From CAYZZU01 sp964483105 (GTDB lineage Bacteria; CG2-30-53-67), in contig CAYZZU010000011.1 of the NCBI GenBank assembly GCA_964483105.1, positions 13,151 to 77,150 of the forward strand: a stretch of 64,000 nt of DNA. Direction: 5' to 3'. Under the pieces are notes generated by a model. It did no database searches. It was not told the DNA's origin and saw only the letters and a list, made by a program, of their open reading frames with translations. Shown here in pieces: positions 1 through 8,259 of the stretch. Within the stretch, counting starts at the first letter, position 1, and every line of letters starts with the position of its first letter. A program made the position numbers and the translations under genes.

Positions 1-1761
1 GGGACCCGCCGTTTGAATCTTCTTTCCCCTGTCGTTCAGCATAGCCCGTACCTTACCGGCATAGGCGCCGGTCACAAAGGGATCCCCGACCCGGAGCGTT
101 CCGGTTTCTACCAGAACCGTCGCCAGGGGACCGCGGCTCCTGTCCAACCGGGCTTCGACAATGGTTCCTCTCGCGGGACGATCCGGATCCGCTTTGAGTT
201 CCATGATATCCGCCTGCAGAAGAACCATCTCGAGCAGGTTCTCGATCCCGATCTTCTTTTTGGCGGAAACCTCCACAAAAATGGTTTGCCCCCCCCACTC
301 CTCCGGGGTCAGATTATGCTCTGCAAGCTGCTGTTTCACACGGTCCGGGTTGGCTCCCTGTTTGTCGATCTTGTTGATCGCCACAACGATGGGAACCTGG
401 GCGGTTGCGGCATGATGAATGGCTTCAACCGTCTGGGGCATCACACCGTCATCAGCGGCCACGACCAGAATCACGATATCGGTCACCTGGGCTCCCCGTG
501 CGCGCATGGAGGTAAAGGCCTCATGACCCGGTGTATCCAGGAAGGTAATCTGCCGGTCCTTCATGCGGACGGTATACGCGCCGATGTGCTGCGTAATTCC
601 TCCCGCCTCATCCGCCACAACATTCGCATGCCGAATCACATCCAGGAGTGAAGTCTTCCCGTGGTCCACGTGCCCCATGATGGTAACAACCGGAGGCCGG
701 GGAACCTGATTCTCCGGATTATCCTGAACTTCCTCTAAAAGGGCGTCATCTGTCGAAAGTGTCGCTTGCTCGACTTCATAGCCGTATTCATCCGCGACCA
801 GTGCCAGGGACTCCATATCCACAGGCTGGTTCACGGTGACCATGCTTCCCAGTTCCATGAATTTCAGAATCAGGGTGTTCACCGGAATATCGATCTGCTC
901 GGCCACATCCTTAACGGTTGTCGTTTCATTCCATCGGATCCGGTTTCCCTTTTCCTCGGTCTCAATCCGTTGCACTTCCACCTTCTCAGGCTTTACCTTT
1001 TTCTCGGCCTTCACTTTTTTCTTGGGCTTGGTCCTGAGTTTCTTCGGAGTTCTCCGAACCTGAAGTTCCAGTAATTGACTGGGCGTGATCTTTTTGGATT
1101 TCTTCTGGAGACGCTCCACCTTCTCCGCGCGGATACTGATTCGGTCCTTCTTCCCCTTCTTCTTCCCGGCCCTGGACGTTTCTTCCTTCTCCTCAACCTC
1201 CGTTTTCTTCCCTTTTTTCTTCTCCTTCTTCTTCAGTTTCGTCTTTTCCACCGAGGAAGCCTCCTTGCGGGGCTCCTCAGACGGAACCGTCCCGGAAGGG
1301 GAAACACCTTCTTTCACGGTTTCCTCTTCCGTTTTCATCTCGGGCACTTCTCCGGAAATCTCCGGGCCCTTCTCGACAACGGGGGGAGAAGCTTCTTCCA
1401 TCCCGGAGTCCGCAGGTTTCTCCCCGGTCGCGACCACTTCCACGGGCTCCTGCTGAACCGGAGTTTCTTCTTCTATCTCGACCGCGGCCTGGGGCTCTTC
1501 ACGGATCGGCTCATCAGGCTCCGGTTCTTTCTTTCTCCTTCTCCGGACCTTGAACTCAACCTTCGGTTTCACCTGCGAACGTTTTTTTACGGATAGACGG
1601 CCGCCACCCGAAAATTTTGTTCGGGCTGCTTCCGCAATCTCTTCCGGGACCATCGACAGATTACTCTTGATTTTCGGAGCGGTTTTCCTGAAGTATTCCA
1701 AGAGTTCTTTCGTAGAAATCCCGATTTTCCTGGCCAACTCATGTACTCTCATCGTAGCCAT
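1..1761 (-). CDS. infB: Translation initiation factor IF-2 (3' end outside window)
   Basis: GTPase that brings fMet-tRNA to the 30S subunit and promotes subunit joining. About 587 residues are visible; the C-terminal domains lie off the left edge. Order seen: IF2 N-terminal helix-turn-helix ([20 protein letters not shown]), a long Lys/Glu/Pro-rich linker (about residues 75-260), a second IF2_N-like motif ([15 protein letters not shown]), then the G domain with G1 [10 protein letters not shown]2 [11 protein letters not shown]3 DTPGHEAF, G4 NKID and G5 SAKK, and the start of domain II. I chose ATG at 1761 because a G-rich Shine-Dalgarno (GGGGGGAAG) lies just upstream. An in-frame ATG at 1752 overlaps the upstream stop as ATGA and is the alternative. 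Last visible gene of rimP-nusA-ylxR-infB. Confidence 0.97.
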   Translation of the reverse strand, partial: MATMRVHELARKIGISTKELLEYFRKTAPKIKSNLSMVPEEIAEAARTKFSGGGRLSVKKRSQVKPKVEFKVRRRRKKEPEPDEPIREEPQAAVEIEEETPVQQEPVEVVATGEKPADSGMEEASPPVVEKGPEISGEVPEMKTEEETVKEGVSPSGTVPSEEPRKEASSVEKTKLKKKEKKKGKKTEVEEKEETSRAGKKKGKKDRISIRAEKVERLQKKSKKITPSQLLELQVRRTPKKLRTKPKKKVKAEKKVKPEKVEVQRIETEEKGNRIRWNETTTVKDVAEQIDIPVNTLILKFMELGSMVTVNQPVDMESLALVADEYGYEVEQATLSTDDALLEEVQDNPENQVPRPPVVTIMGHVDHGKTSLLDVIRHANVVADEAGGITQHIGAYTVRMKDRQITFLDTPGHEAFTSMRARGAQVTDIVILVVAADDGVMPQTVEAIHHAATAQVPIVVAINKIDKQGANPDRVKQQLAEHNLTPEEWGGQTIFVEVSAKKKIGIENLLEMVLLQADIMELKADPDRPARGTIVEARLDRSRGPLATVLVETGTLRVGDPFVTGAYAGKVRAMLNDRGKKIQTAGP

Positions 1762-2348
1762 AATGTCTCTTCCCCCCTCTCCGGTTCAAGGCCCTCGACT
1801 TGATCGATCAACCGCAACAGTTTCCGGACGGCATCCGGACCGAGAATACCCAGTACGGGTTGCGGCGCCTTTCCGATACTCTCTCCAAGACGCCTGCTGG
1901 TGCCGTAACTCCGGACAGTCACCTCCTCCGGAATTCCGGAATGCAAACCGGACGCATCGGACGCCGTGAGCAAAAGGTGAATCACACCGCGTTCGAGCTT
2001 TTTCCGGATAGATTCCCGCCCTGTCACGATTTTGTTTCCTTTCATCAAGACTCCCAGAAAAGAGAAGATGCTCCTTTCCAGGGCAGTTCGAATTCTTTCT
2101 TCCAGACACTGCAGTTGCTCCGGACGGACAGGCCGCTTGAACGCATGGGCCAGCACATTTCTTTTCATCGCCTTCCGGACGCACTCAGAGCGGCTACAGA
2201 GGTAAGCCCCCCGTCCGGGCAGATTCGCCTTCAAGTCCGGAACCAGTTCCCCTTGCGGAGAAGAAACAATCCGGATCAGATGTTCTTTTCCGAAAACCTT
2301 TCGACATCCCACACAGGTCCGAAGGGGAGATCTCACTTTCCTGCCCAT
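1749..2348 (-). CDS. ylxR: YlxR (DUF448) - L7Ae-like fusion protein
   Basis: The N-terminal half (about residues 1-90) is a YlxR/DUF448 domain: RTCVGCRK near the start and the GRGAYLC block are the family's signature. The C-terminal half (about 100-180: [20 protein letters not shown]) resembles the L7Ae/YlxQ RNA-binding fold, which many Firmicutes encode as a separate gene at this position. The product is about 199 residues, versus about 90 for YlxR alone. The ORF opens upstream at 2378, overlapping nusA by 17 bases; ATG 2348 has GGAG close upstream, clears the nusA stop and begins where family members begin ([16 protein letters not shown]). The role is presumably in RNA or ribosome processing; YlxR homologues have been linked to RNase P in some species. 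The stop overlaps the infB start region. Confidence 0.9.
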   Translation of the reverse strand: MGRKVRSPLRTCVGCRKVFGKEHLIRIVSSPQGELVPDLKANLPGRGAYLCSRSECVRKAMKRNVLAHAFKRPVRPEQLQCLEERIRTALERSIFSFLGVLMKGNKIVTGRESIRKKLERGVIHLLLTASDASGLHSGIPEEVTVRSYGTSRRLGESIGKAPQPVLGILGPDAVRKLLRLIDQVEGLEPERGEETLWLR

Positions 2349-2361
2349 GTCTCCGGCCGCC

Positions 2362-3858
2362 TCAATCCAACGCAACATCTTCCTCTATGCCTTCGGTCTT
2401 CTCCTCCCCCGTTTCATCTTCTCCCGGCTCCAGGGAGGATTCATTTTCTTCCGGCACGGTTCCTTCCTCAGAGGGCGGCTCTTCACTGTCCGCCGTTTTC
2501 TCATCAGACACGGAACGGTCCGGTGATTCCGTCTCCGGTTCGGATCCTTCGGAGGTCTCCCGGCCCGGAATCTCCTCCGTTGTCTCCGGAGGCAACTCCC
2601 GTGCGTTTTGGATAATCTTTTCCGCCGTTTTTTCTCCCACGCCCGGCACCACGATCAGATCCTCAGGATTCGCGGATGCCAGTTCCGCGACGGACCGGAA
2701 ACCGGCGTCCACAATCGCCTTGGCCGTTTTCTCTCCAACACCTTCAATGTGGGAGATCGACTGGACTGCTTTTTCCAGGGATTTCTTTTCCGCCTCCGAC
2801 TCTTCCTGTTGCTCCCGGAGAGCCGACTGGTACTCTTCCTCGCTCATGAGATTAATCTGGTAATTACAGAGCTCCGAAGCCAAACGAACATTCTGCCCTT
2901 TCTTACCGATGGCCAGTGAGAGCTGGTTTTCTTCCACCACCACCAGAGCGGATCGTTCTTCCTCGTTCACCGCGATCCGGGAGATCGCAGCCGGACTGAG
3001 AGCTTTTTCTATGAAATCCCGCGTGCGTTCGGTATAGGGGATGATATCAATCTTTTCACCACGGAGTTCCTGGACCACCGCCTGTACACGGATTCCCTTG
3101 ACACCGACGCAGGCCCCGACAGGATCCACGTTGGAGTCATTGGAAACGACTGCGATTTTGGCCCGTTGGCCCGGCGCACGGACCACACCGACAATCTTGA
3201 CCACCCCCTCATAAATCTCGGGGACCTCCATCTCAAAGAGTTTGATGAGAAACCGGGGGTCCGTCCTGGATAAGACGACCTGAGGCGTTTTCCCTGAATC
3301 GTTGACGTCCAGGATCAGGGCACGGATCCGGTCTCCCCGATTGTAACGTTCACCGGGGATCTTCTGTCTCGGTGAAAGGACCCCCTCCGCCTTGCCGAGA
3401 TCCACAACCAGGTTTCCCCGTTCGATGCGCATGACAATCCCATTCAATGTCTCACCGATACGTCCCCCGAACTCTCGGAGAATCACCTCCCGTTCCGCCT
3501 CCCGCACACGTTGAAACATGACCTGTTTCGCCGTCTGGGCGGCGATTCTTCCCAACTCCGATACATCGAGACGGATCGCGAATTCATCTCCCACCTCAAT
3601 CGTCTCATCATATTCCCTCGCCTCGGCCAGAGAAATCTCCCGGTCGGCATCCTCGACTTCCTCCACAACCTCACGATACAGATAGGCCTCGATCTCCCCC
3701 TTCTGCAGATTGATCTCCACCTCAATATTGTCTTCCGTCCCGTATTTCTTCCGGGAGGCCGTCAGAATCGCCGCCTGGATCGCATCCACGATCGCTTCTT
3801 TAGGGATATTCTTCTCCTTTCCCAGGAAATTGATCATCTGGATCAAGTTCGGTTCCAT
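2362..3858 (-). CDS. nusA: Transcription termination/antitermination factor NusA
   Basis: RNA polymerase-associated factor for pausing, termination and antitermination. 498 residues: N-terminal RNAP-binding domain (1-125), S1 domain (about 130-200, GETLNGIVMRIERGNLVVDL), two KH domains (about 200-345, with GVKGIRVQAVVQEL and IGKKGQNVRLASEL), then helix-hairpin-helix repeats (ISHIEGVGEKTAKAIVDAGF and VPGVGEKTAEKII, about 365-425). It ends in a highly acidic Glu/Ser/Thr tail of about 75 residues with no recognisable fold, an addition relative to short NusA proteins. ATG 3858 is preceded by GGAGGAAAAACC, an ideal ribosome-binding site. It lies 23 bases after rimP. Confidence 0.97.
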   Translation of the reverse strand: MEPNLIQMINFLGKEKNIPKEAIVDAIQAAILTASRKKYGTEDNIEVEINLQKGEIEAYLYREVVEEVEDADREISLAEAREYDETIEVGDEFAIRLDVSELGRIAAQTAKQVMFQRVREAEREVILREFGGRIGETLNGIVMRIERGNLVVDLGKAEGVLSPRQKIPGERYNRGDRIRALILDVNDSGKTPQVVLSRTDPRFLIKLFEMEVPEIYEGVVKIVGVVRAPGQRAKIAVVSNDSNVDPVGACVGVKGIRVQAVVQELRGEKIDIIPYTERTRDFIEKALSPAAISRIAVNEEERSALVVVEENQLSLAIGKKGQNVRLASELCNYQINLMSEEEYQSALREQQEESEAEKKSLEKAVQSISHIEGVGEKTAKAIVDAGFRSVAELASANPEDLIVVPGVGEKTAEKIIQNARELPPETTEEIPGRETSEGSEPETESPDRSVSDEKTADSEEPPSEEGTVPEENESSLEPGEDETGEEKTEGIEEDVALD

Positions 3859-3881
3859 GGTTTTTCTCCTCCAGACACTGA

Positions 3882-4343
3882 TTAAAAAGGAAAATCAACT
3901 TCCAGGTTGGCCCTGGAAATATTTGAAAGCGGAATACGGATTTCCCGGTTTTCCGAAATCTCCAGGATCAGCGTCTCCTGCTCGATCCCACGGTTGATCC
4001 CCACATAGATCTTCCGGTCCGAAATCTTTGTCAGAAGATGTACCTTGATACGGCTGCCCCTGTATTTCAGATAATCCTGTTCATTTCTCATCGGACGATT
4101 GAGTCCCGGCGAAGAAACCTCGAGGATGTAGCTCCCGGGGACTACATCCTTGATATCCAGAAGGGCTCCGATCTCCCGACTCACCCTTTGACAATCATCC
4201 AATGTAATTCCCTGCTCTTTTTCGATGAAAATCCGGAGCATGCCCCGTTTCCCGGTCTTCTGATAGGTCAGATCAAACAGTTCCAATCCCAATGAATCGA
4301 GAAGGGGAACAGCCAACTTTTTTACCTGATCCGTAATCGACAT
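3882..4343 (-). CDS. rimP: Ribosome maturation factor RimP
   Basis: Needed for 30S subunit assembly. 153 residues from ATG 4343 (MSITDQVKKLAVPLLDSLGL). The N-terminal alpha-beta domain includes DCQRVSREIGALLD and the family hallmark VSSPGLNRP (about residues 80-90); the C-terminal SH3-like part is ISDRKIYVGINRG onward. The open frame continues upstream to 4466, but those 41 residues are Cys/Arg-rich, unlike RimP, and lie over the structured leader, so I start at 4343. The RBS is weak. First gene of the nusA-infB operon, the usual order in bacteria. Confidence 0.95.
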   Translation of the reverse strand: MSITDQVKKLAVPLLDSLGLELFDLTYQKTGKRGMLRIFIEKEQGITLDDCQRVSREIGALLDIKDVVPGSYILEVSSPGLNRPMRNEQDYLKYRGSRIKVHLLTKISDRKIYVGINRGIEQETLILEISENREIRIPLSNISRANLEVDFPF

Positions 4344-4532
4344 GATGAATTCCACGTATCGGGCAGAGCCGGGGGCACCCCCGCACTCCTCCGATACCCT
4401 GTCTGCGTGCAGGCACGCACAGGTAGATGCACTCTGCGTACAATTCCGTATACGGCGGTTCATCATACACCTTGAAGTTCCCGGTGCTGATCCAACCGAT
4501 CGAGGACTCTCACCTCCAAATAGGGCATCACC
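4344..4532 (-). promoter_or_regulatory. Structured 5' leader of the rimP-nusA-infB operon
   Basis: About 190 bases without a gene. Two compact hairpins are evident: 4398-4423 (CCTGT/ACAGG outer and GCGTGC/GCACGC inner arms, 2-base loop) and 4368-4386 (GGGGG/CCCCC arms). Near 4447-4466 the minus strand reads AACCGCCGTATACGGAA, which resembles from memory the 5' half of a group II intron domain V; the complementary 3' half is not intact. I cannot assign a known RNA family. Confidence 0.4.
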
Positions 4533-4566
4533 AAAAAAAAGTGGGCTCTTGAGAGCCCACTTTTTA
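4533..4566 (-). terminator. Bidirectional intrinsic terminator upstream of rimP
   Basis: Perfect 8-bp stem (GTGGGCTC/GAGCCCAC, 4-base loop) extended by A/T pairs, with eight T on the minus strand and TTTTTATT on the plus strand. It lies between a candidate rimP promoter and rimP, so it may act as a leader attenuator or simply as a second terminator for the protease gene. Confidence 0.8.
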
Positions 4567-4588
4567 TTAGTGAACTAAATTTTGGTAG

Positions 4589-4617
4589 AATCTACCACAA
4601 CCCGATTCAAAAATCAA
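4589..4617 (-). promoter_or_regulatory. Candidate sigma70 promoter for rimP operon
   Basis: Minus strand TTGATT, 17-base spacer, TAGATT. It lies between the two terminators. If used, the transcript would meet the 4533-4566 hairpin within about 20 bases, which makes it doubtful as the main operon promoter. Confidence 0.3.
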
Positions 4618-4618
4618 G

Positions 4619-4652
4619 TAAAAAAAGCCCCGCGTCGGCCGGACGCGGGGCT
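4619..4652 (-). terminator. Intrinsic terminator of the subtilisin-like protease gene
   Basis: Perfect 11-bp GC-rich stem (AGCCCCGCGTC arm, 5-base loop) followed on the minus strand by seven T. It begins about 35 bases after the protease stop codon. Confidence 0.9.
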
Positions 4653-4687
4653 CGTGTTGAGGGCGGATCCCACGCAGGAGTCTTCCC

Positions 4688-7600
4688 CTACGTCCGGAAC
4701 CGCTTGTGGCCGATCGATCCCGCGAAACGGATTCCACACAACAGGATCAGTGGGAGGGAGAACAGAAGGAAATCAGGAAACCCTTGAGAAAAATCAGCCG
4801 GCGTTTGAGAGAGGGCACACCCTCCACCGCCTCCACCGCCGCCTCCGGAAGACCCGGATGTGCTGTTCGAAGAAAGAGGAACGCCGATATATCCCGGATC
4901 CAGGATCGTGCCGTCAACGACTCCATCGTCATCCCCGGCCCCTCCATCAGTCAGTGTATAACTCAGGGTATTTCCATTGATTTGGGCTGGGAATTGATAG
5001 TACCCCATGCGGGAGTTATATTTCCAGAACTCCGCGTTCGTCGGAATCGATACATCCATCTGGATGAGAAGGGTAATACTCCCACCGGGCTGAAGGCCCG
5101 AAACCTTGTATTGGACTCCGCCGTAACGGAAATCCAGATTGGGCATGGCACCTTCCGAAACCGGCTGCGCCAGAAAAACAACATCTTTCAGGGTCGCGCT
5201 TCCTCCCTGAAGCTGGAGAGAAAGACTGCCGTATCCCGTCCGAACTGTGGCTGTGTCCGGATCCAGGCGGTCGGGTATCCCGTCCCCGTCCGAGTCCAGG
5301 CCGTTCTCATTCGCGTCCAGGGCGCCATCATTGTCTGAATCAAGATCCAACGCATCGATGATCCCGTCCCCGTCGCTGTCGGCCGGTGTCACCCCGTTCC
5401 CAAACTCCATTGCGTCAGAGATCCCGTCCCCGTCGCTGTCGGCCAGATTCACATTCATCCCATACAGGGATTCGATCTGATTCAGCAGTCCATCTCCATC
5501 CGCATCTCCCAGAGGACCGTCCTGATCGTCATGATCCCGATAGTTCGGAGTGCCGTCACCGTCCAGATCCCCCGTTCCTTCCTCCTGGTCCATCGTCCCG
5601 TCGTTGTCCGAATCAAGATCCATCGCGTCGATGACACCGTCGCCGTCCGAATCGAGCGGTTTCGCTCCCGTTCCGAACTCCGCCCCATCACCGATACCGT
5701 CTCCGTCGGTGTCGGGCAGATTCGGATAGAGGTTGAAGGTCACCTCCACGGAGTTGGTGATTCCATCTCCGTCCTGGTCGCCCTGCGGGCCGTCCGTATC
5801 ATTCATGTCCACGTAATTCGCAATTCCGTCTTCATCCTGATCCCCGATTCCCTCGACCTGATCCGGCGTTCCGTCATTGTCGGAATCGGAATCCAGGGCA
5901 TCGATGACACCATCTCCGTCCGAATCCGCCGCCTGGTTCCGCGGTCCGTACTCCGTAAAATCATCAATCCCGTCCCCGTCCGTGTCCTGCTGATCTATCC
6001 GGGTGCCGGCCTGATATTCCTGGAGATTCGTGAGTCCGTCCTGATCGGAATCGAGTGCGGCGTCGGAGGCCGAGGTCGGATCCAGAAGATAGGTCACCTC
6101 GAAACCGTCGGAGAGACCGTCTCCATCGGTATCCTTCGAAACCGGCGACGTGGCGTTCTGGTATTCCTGGAAATTGGTCAAACCGTCTCCATCCGGATCG
6201 GCATCGGCATCGGTTGCATCATTCGGATCCAGCCCGTATTGAATTTCAAAACGGTTCGGCATCCCATCTCCATCGGAATCCGGGGAACCAATCTGGCGAA
6301 TCAGATTGTTGATATTCAGCCGCCCGCCGGTTACCGTCTTCCCGGTCAAACTATCGACCGCGTCCACGGAATTGAGGATATCGTCTTTCAGATCCTGCAT
6401 GGAAAGACCCGAATCCACGGAAAGGGCCAGTGCCGCTGCGCCCGTCACAAAGGGCGCAGCCGCCGAGGTCCCGCTGAAATAGGCGTATCCCTTCTCCGGC
6501 GTCGTGGTATAGATCGAGGAACCCGGGGCACCCAAATCCACCGTCGTGAGTCCATAGTTGGAAAATGAGCTCAGCGTGTCGTTTTTGTCCGTGGCGGCCA
6601 CGGAAAGAATATTGGCCAGATCGTAGTTGGAAGGGTAATGAGACGATGTATCGGTATTCACACCGCTGTTCCCCGCGGAGGTGACCACCAGGACCCCTGC
6701 ATCCAGTGCATCCTGGAAAGCGGACTTCAAGGCCTCCGAATAACTCGTTCCACCCCAGCTGCAATTGATGACCCGGGCGCCGTTCTGAACGGCATAATCC
6801 AGGGCGAGAATCGCGTCAGAAACGGTCCCACTTCCAAAACTGATAAATTTCACCGGCATGATCCGCACATTCCAGCAGATCCCTGACACACCGGTTCCGT
6901 TGTTTCCGACGGCCCCGATAATGCCGGCCACTTCGGTTCCGTGCTGATCCTCCGAACTGCCGTCATAGACCGTGGCATCACCATGCTTGAAGTCCCAGCC
7001 GTTTACGTCATCCACGTACCCGTTTCCGTCATCATCAATTCCGTTGTCCGGAATTTCACTTGGATTGACCCAGATGTTTCCCGCAAGATCCGGATGGTTC
7101 AGATCGATGCCTTCATCCACCACGGCCACGACCACTGAAGAGGAACCGGTCGTGCTGTCCCAGGCCTCCACGGCGTCGATGTCCGCGTCCGCCACTCCGC
7201 CGCTCGTGCCGGTATTGTGAAACCCCCATTGGTTGGGAAAGAATGGATCATCAGGAGTATTCGTCGTATGAACAATGTAATTGGGTTCGCTGAAATCCAC
7301 TTCGGGAATCCCTTTCAAGATCCGGACCGCCGCCTCGACTTTCATGGATTCAGGCAGTTTCACACGGCAGAGATTCCTATGATTCAGGATCTGCTCAATA
7401 CTCATGCCGAATCCGTTCAGCAGAGAAACCATCTCCTCCCGGCTGACCGACGGGGAGAAGCGGACCAGAATTTCATGATCCACATAAGGTTTCCCCTCAG
7501 CGCCGCTCTCCTCTTCCGGGGTCTTCTTCCTGTCGATTCCGGAACGCCCGACGGTTCCCCGGTCATCCCGGCCGGACAGGGAAGCACGGGCATCCCGGAT

Positions 7601-7774
7601 GGCTTGAGATTCACCGGAGATCGTTGGTTTTTCATATGGAACAGTTTGCGCATCCAGATTCCGATTCGAATCCGGTTTCCTCTTCAATTCACTCAGATCG
7701 GATACCAGAAGAAAGAAGAGGCAGAGCAGGAGTAATGCAATAACTCCAACACGTTGAATCGTTTTCTTTTCCAT
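4688..7774 (-). CDS. Secreted subtilisin-like (S8) protease with Ca-binding repeats and C-terminal anchor
   Basis: 1028 residues from ATG 7774 (GAGGGT RBS; the frame extends upstream over the terminators but that part is noncoding). Hydrophobic signal/anchor at 7-27; inhibitor-like prodomain about 98-170; S8 catalytic domain about 180-490 with Asp220 (VVAVVDEGID), His278 (DQHGTEVAG) and Ser437 (FSGTSAAAP). Then about 350 residues of thrombospondin type-3-like repeats of the DSDGDGIxD type, expected to bind Ca2+. The last about 150 residues match what I know as a choice-of-anchor U domain (WKYN..., DGGAGDDDGVVDG), then a nine-Gly run, CAL, a hydrophobic segment and a basic end, a sorting-signal architecture like the Cys-containing CTERM tails. 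Probably exported, processed and surface-anchored. It sits alone behind a c-di-GMP riboswitch. Confidence 0.93.
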   Translation of the reverse strand: MEKKTIQRVGVIALLLLCLFFLLVSDLSELKRKPDSNRNLDAQTVPYEKPTISGESQAIRDARASLSGRDDRGTVGRSGIDRKKTPEEESGAEGKPYVDHEILVRFSPSVSREEMVSLLNGFGMSIEQILNHRNLCRVKLPESMKVEAAVRILKGIPEVDFSEPNYIVHTTNTPDDPFFPNQWGFHNTGTSGGVADADIDAVEAWDSTTGSSSVVVAVVDEGIDLNHPDLAGNIWVNPSEIPDNGIDDDGNGYVDDVNGWDFKHGDATVYDGSSEDQHGTEVAGIIGAVGNNGTGVSGICWNVRIMPVKFISFGSGTVSDAILALDYAVQNGARVINCSWGGTSYSEALKSAFQDALDAGVLVVTSAGNSGVNTDTSSHYPSNYDLANILSVAATDKNDTLSSFSNYGLTTVDLGAPGSSIYTTTPEKGYAYFSGTSAAAPFVTGAAALALSVDSGLSMQDLKDDILNSVDAVDSLTGKTVTGGRLNINNLIRQIGSPDSDGDGMPNRFEIQYGLDPNDATDADADPDGDGLTNFQEYQNATSPVSKDTDGDGLSDGFEVTYLLDPTSASDAALDSDQDGLTNLQEYQAGTRIDQQDTDGDGIDDFTEYGPRNQAADSDGDGVIDALDSDSDNDGTPDQVEGIGDQDEDGIANYVDMNDTDGPQGDQDGDGITNSVEVTFNLYPNLPDTDGDGIGDGAEFGTGAKPLDSDGDGVIDAMDLDSDNDGTMDQEEGTGDLDGDGTPNYRDHDDQDGPLGDADGDGLLNQIESLYGMNVNLADSDGDGISDAMEFGNGVTPADSDGDGIIDALDLDSDNDGALDANENGLDSDGDGIPDRLDPDTATVRTGYGSLSLQLQGGSATLKDVVFLAQPVSEGAMPNLDFRYGGVQYKVSGLQPGGSITLLIQMDVSIPTNAEFWKYNSRMGYYQFPAQINGNTLSYTLTDGGAGDDDGVVDGTILDPGYIGVPLSSNSTSGSSGGGGGGGGGCALSQTPADFSQGFPDFLLFSLPLILLCGIRFAGSIGHKRFRT

Positions 7775-7789
7775 GGCCACCCTCAACAC

Positions 7790-7829
7790 AAAAAAGGCCG
7801 AACCGTAAAAACAGAACCGGTTCGGCCTT
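7790..7829 (-). terminator. Riboswitch-associated terminator 2
   Basis: 11-bp stem AAGGCCGAACC/GGTTCGGCCTT with a 14-base loop and a T-run on the minus strand, ending 15 bases before the protease ATG. Its arms nearly duplicate those of the hairpin at 7835-7870, so the four arms could pair in alternative combinations. Confidence 0.8.
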
Positions 7830-7834
7830 GCCAC

Positions 7835-7870
7835 AAAAAAAGCCGAACCGTAAAAGCAACAGGTTCGGCC
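7835..7870 (-). terminator. Riboswitch-associated terminator 1
   Basis: 8-bp stem GCCGAACC/GGTTCGGC (12-base loop) followed by seven T on the minus strand. It lies directly downstream of the c-di-GMP-I aptamer and a small GTCCGG/CCGGAC hairpin (7874-7889). Confidence 0.8.
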
Positions 7871-7914
7871 TCCGTCCGGTCACCCGGACAGAAAAAAGAT
7901 ATTCTAAAAACTCT

Positions 7915-7995
7915 CTTCGGTAGCCCCTCGACCTGGTCTCTCCAGGCAGGTAGCTTTGCGCCTCACCCTCACGGATGGTTTGCCTTTATCGGTAG
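7915..7995 (-). promoter_or_regulatory. Cyclic di-GMP-I (GEMM-I) riboswitch aptamer
   Basis: The minus strand shows the GEMM-I core in order: GGCAAACC, a P2 stem CATCC/GGGTG closed by the GNRA tetraloop GTGA, GGCGCAAAGC, a P3 arm with ACCTG/CAGGT pairing, and the terminal GGGGCTACCGA that corresponds to GGGTTACCGA in the well-known Vibrio Vc2 aptamer. It lies in the roughly 360-base leader of the protease gene, with two terminators behind it, so transcriptional control by c-di-GMP is expected. Whether ligand turns expression on or off cannot be told by eye. Confidence 0.87.
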
Positions 7996-8141
7996 TTCTT
8001 GTCATCAACGATCATGACATCTTATTTTTTGAAATCCTCTTACCCTTTGATACCACCTCCTTATTGTGTCGCTCTCTTTTCCGACAGTCAGGTCCAGGTT
8101 TTCATTACCACGCCAGGGAGGAATTCTCCCTGTATAATGTC

Positions 8142-8170
8142 ATTATAGGGCCACGGACTGAGCACGTCAA
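8142..8170 (-). promoter_or_regulatory. Sigma70 promoter of the riboswitch-protease transcript
   Basis: Minus strand TTGACG, exactly 17 bases, then consensus TATAAT, with an A/T-rich upstream stretch resembling an UP element. Transcription would start near 8135, giving a leader of about 360 bases to the protease ATG. The stretch 7996-8135 holds no gene that I can support; a short hairpin (8116-8132) lies at the predicted 5' end. Confidence 0.8.
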
Positions 8171-8259
8171 TAAAAATTTCATATTTTTTTGGCATTTTAC
8201 GGAAAATTCAGGAAATATCCGGGGAAAACATCTCGGATCGGCTTAATAACGGCGGTTCT

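Noticed and set aside
5250..6290. Repeated 20-30 base units that could suggest a CRISPR or VNTR
   Set aside because: They are the in-frame DNA of thrombospondin type-3-like protein repeats, with no spacer structure.
5531..6568. 345-codon plus-strand frame rich in Val-Ile-Gly-Arg repeats
   Set aside because: Its periodicity mirrors the Asp-rich Ca-binding repeats of the protease on the other strand.
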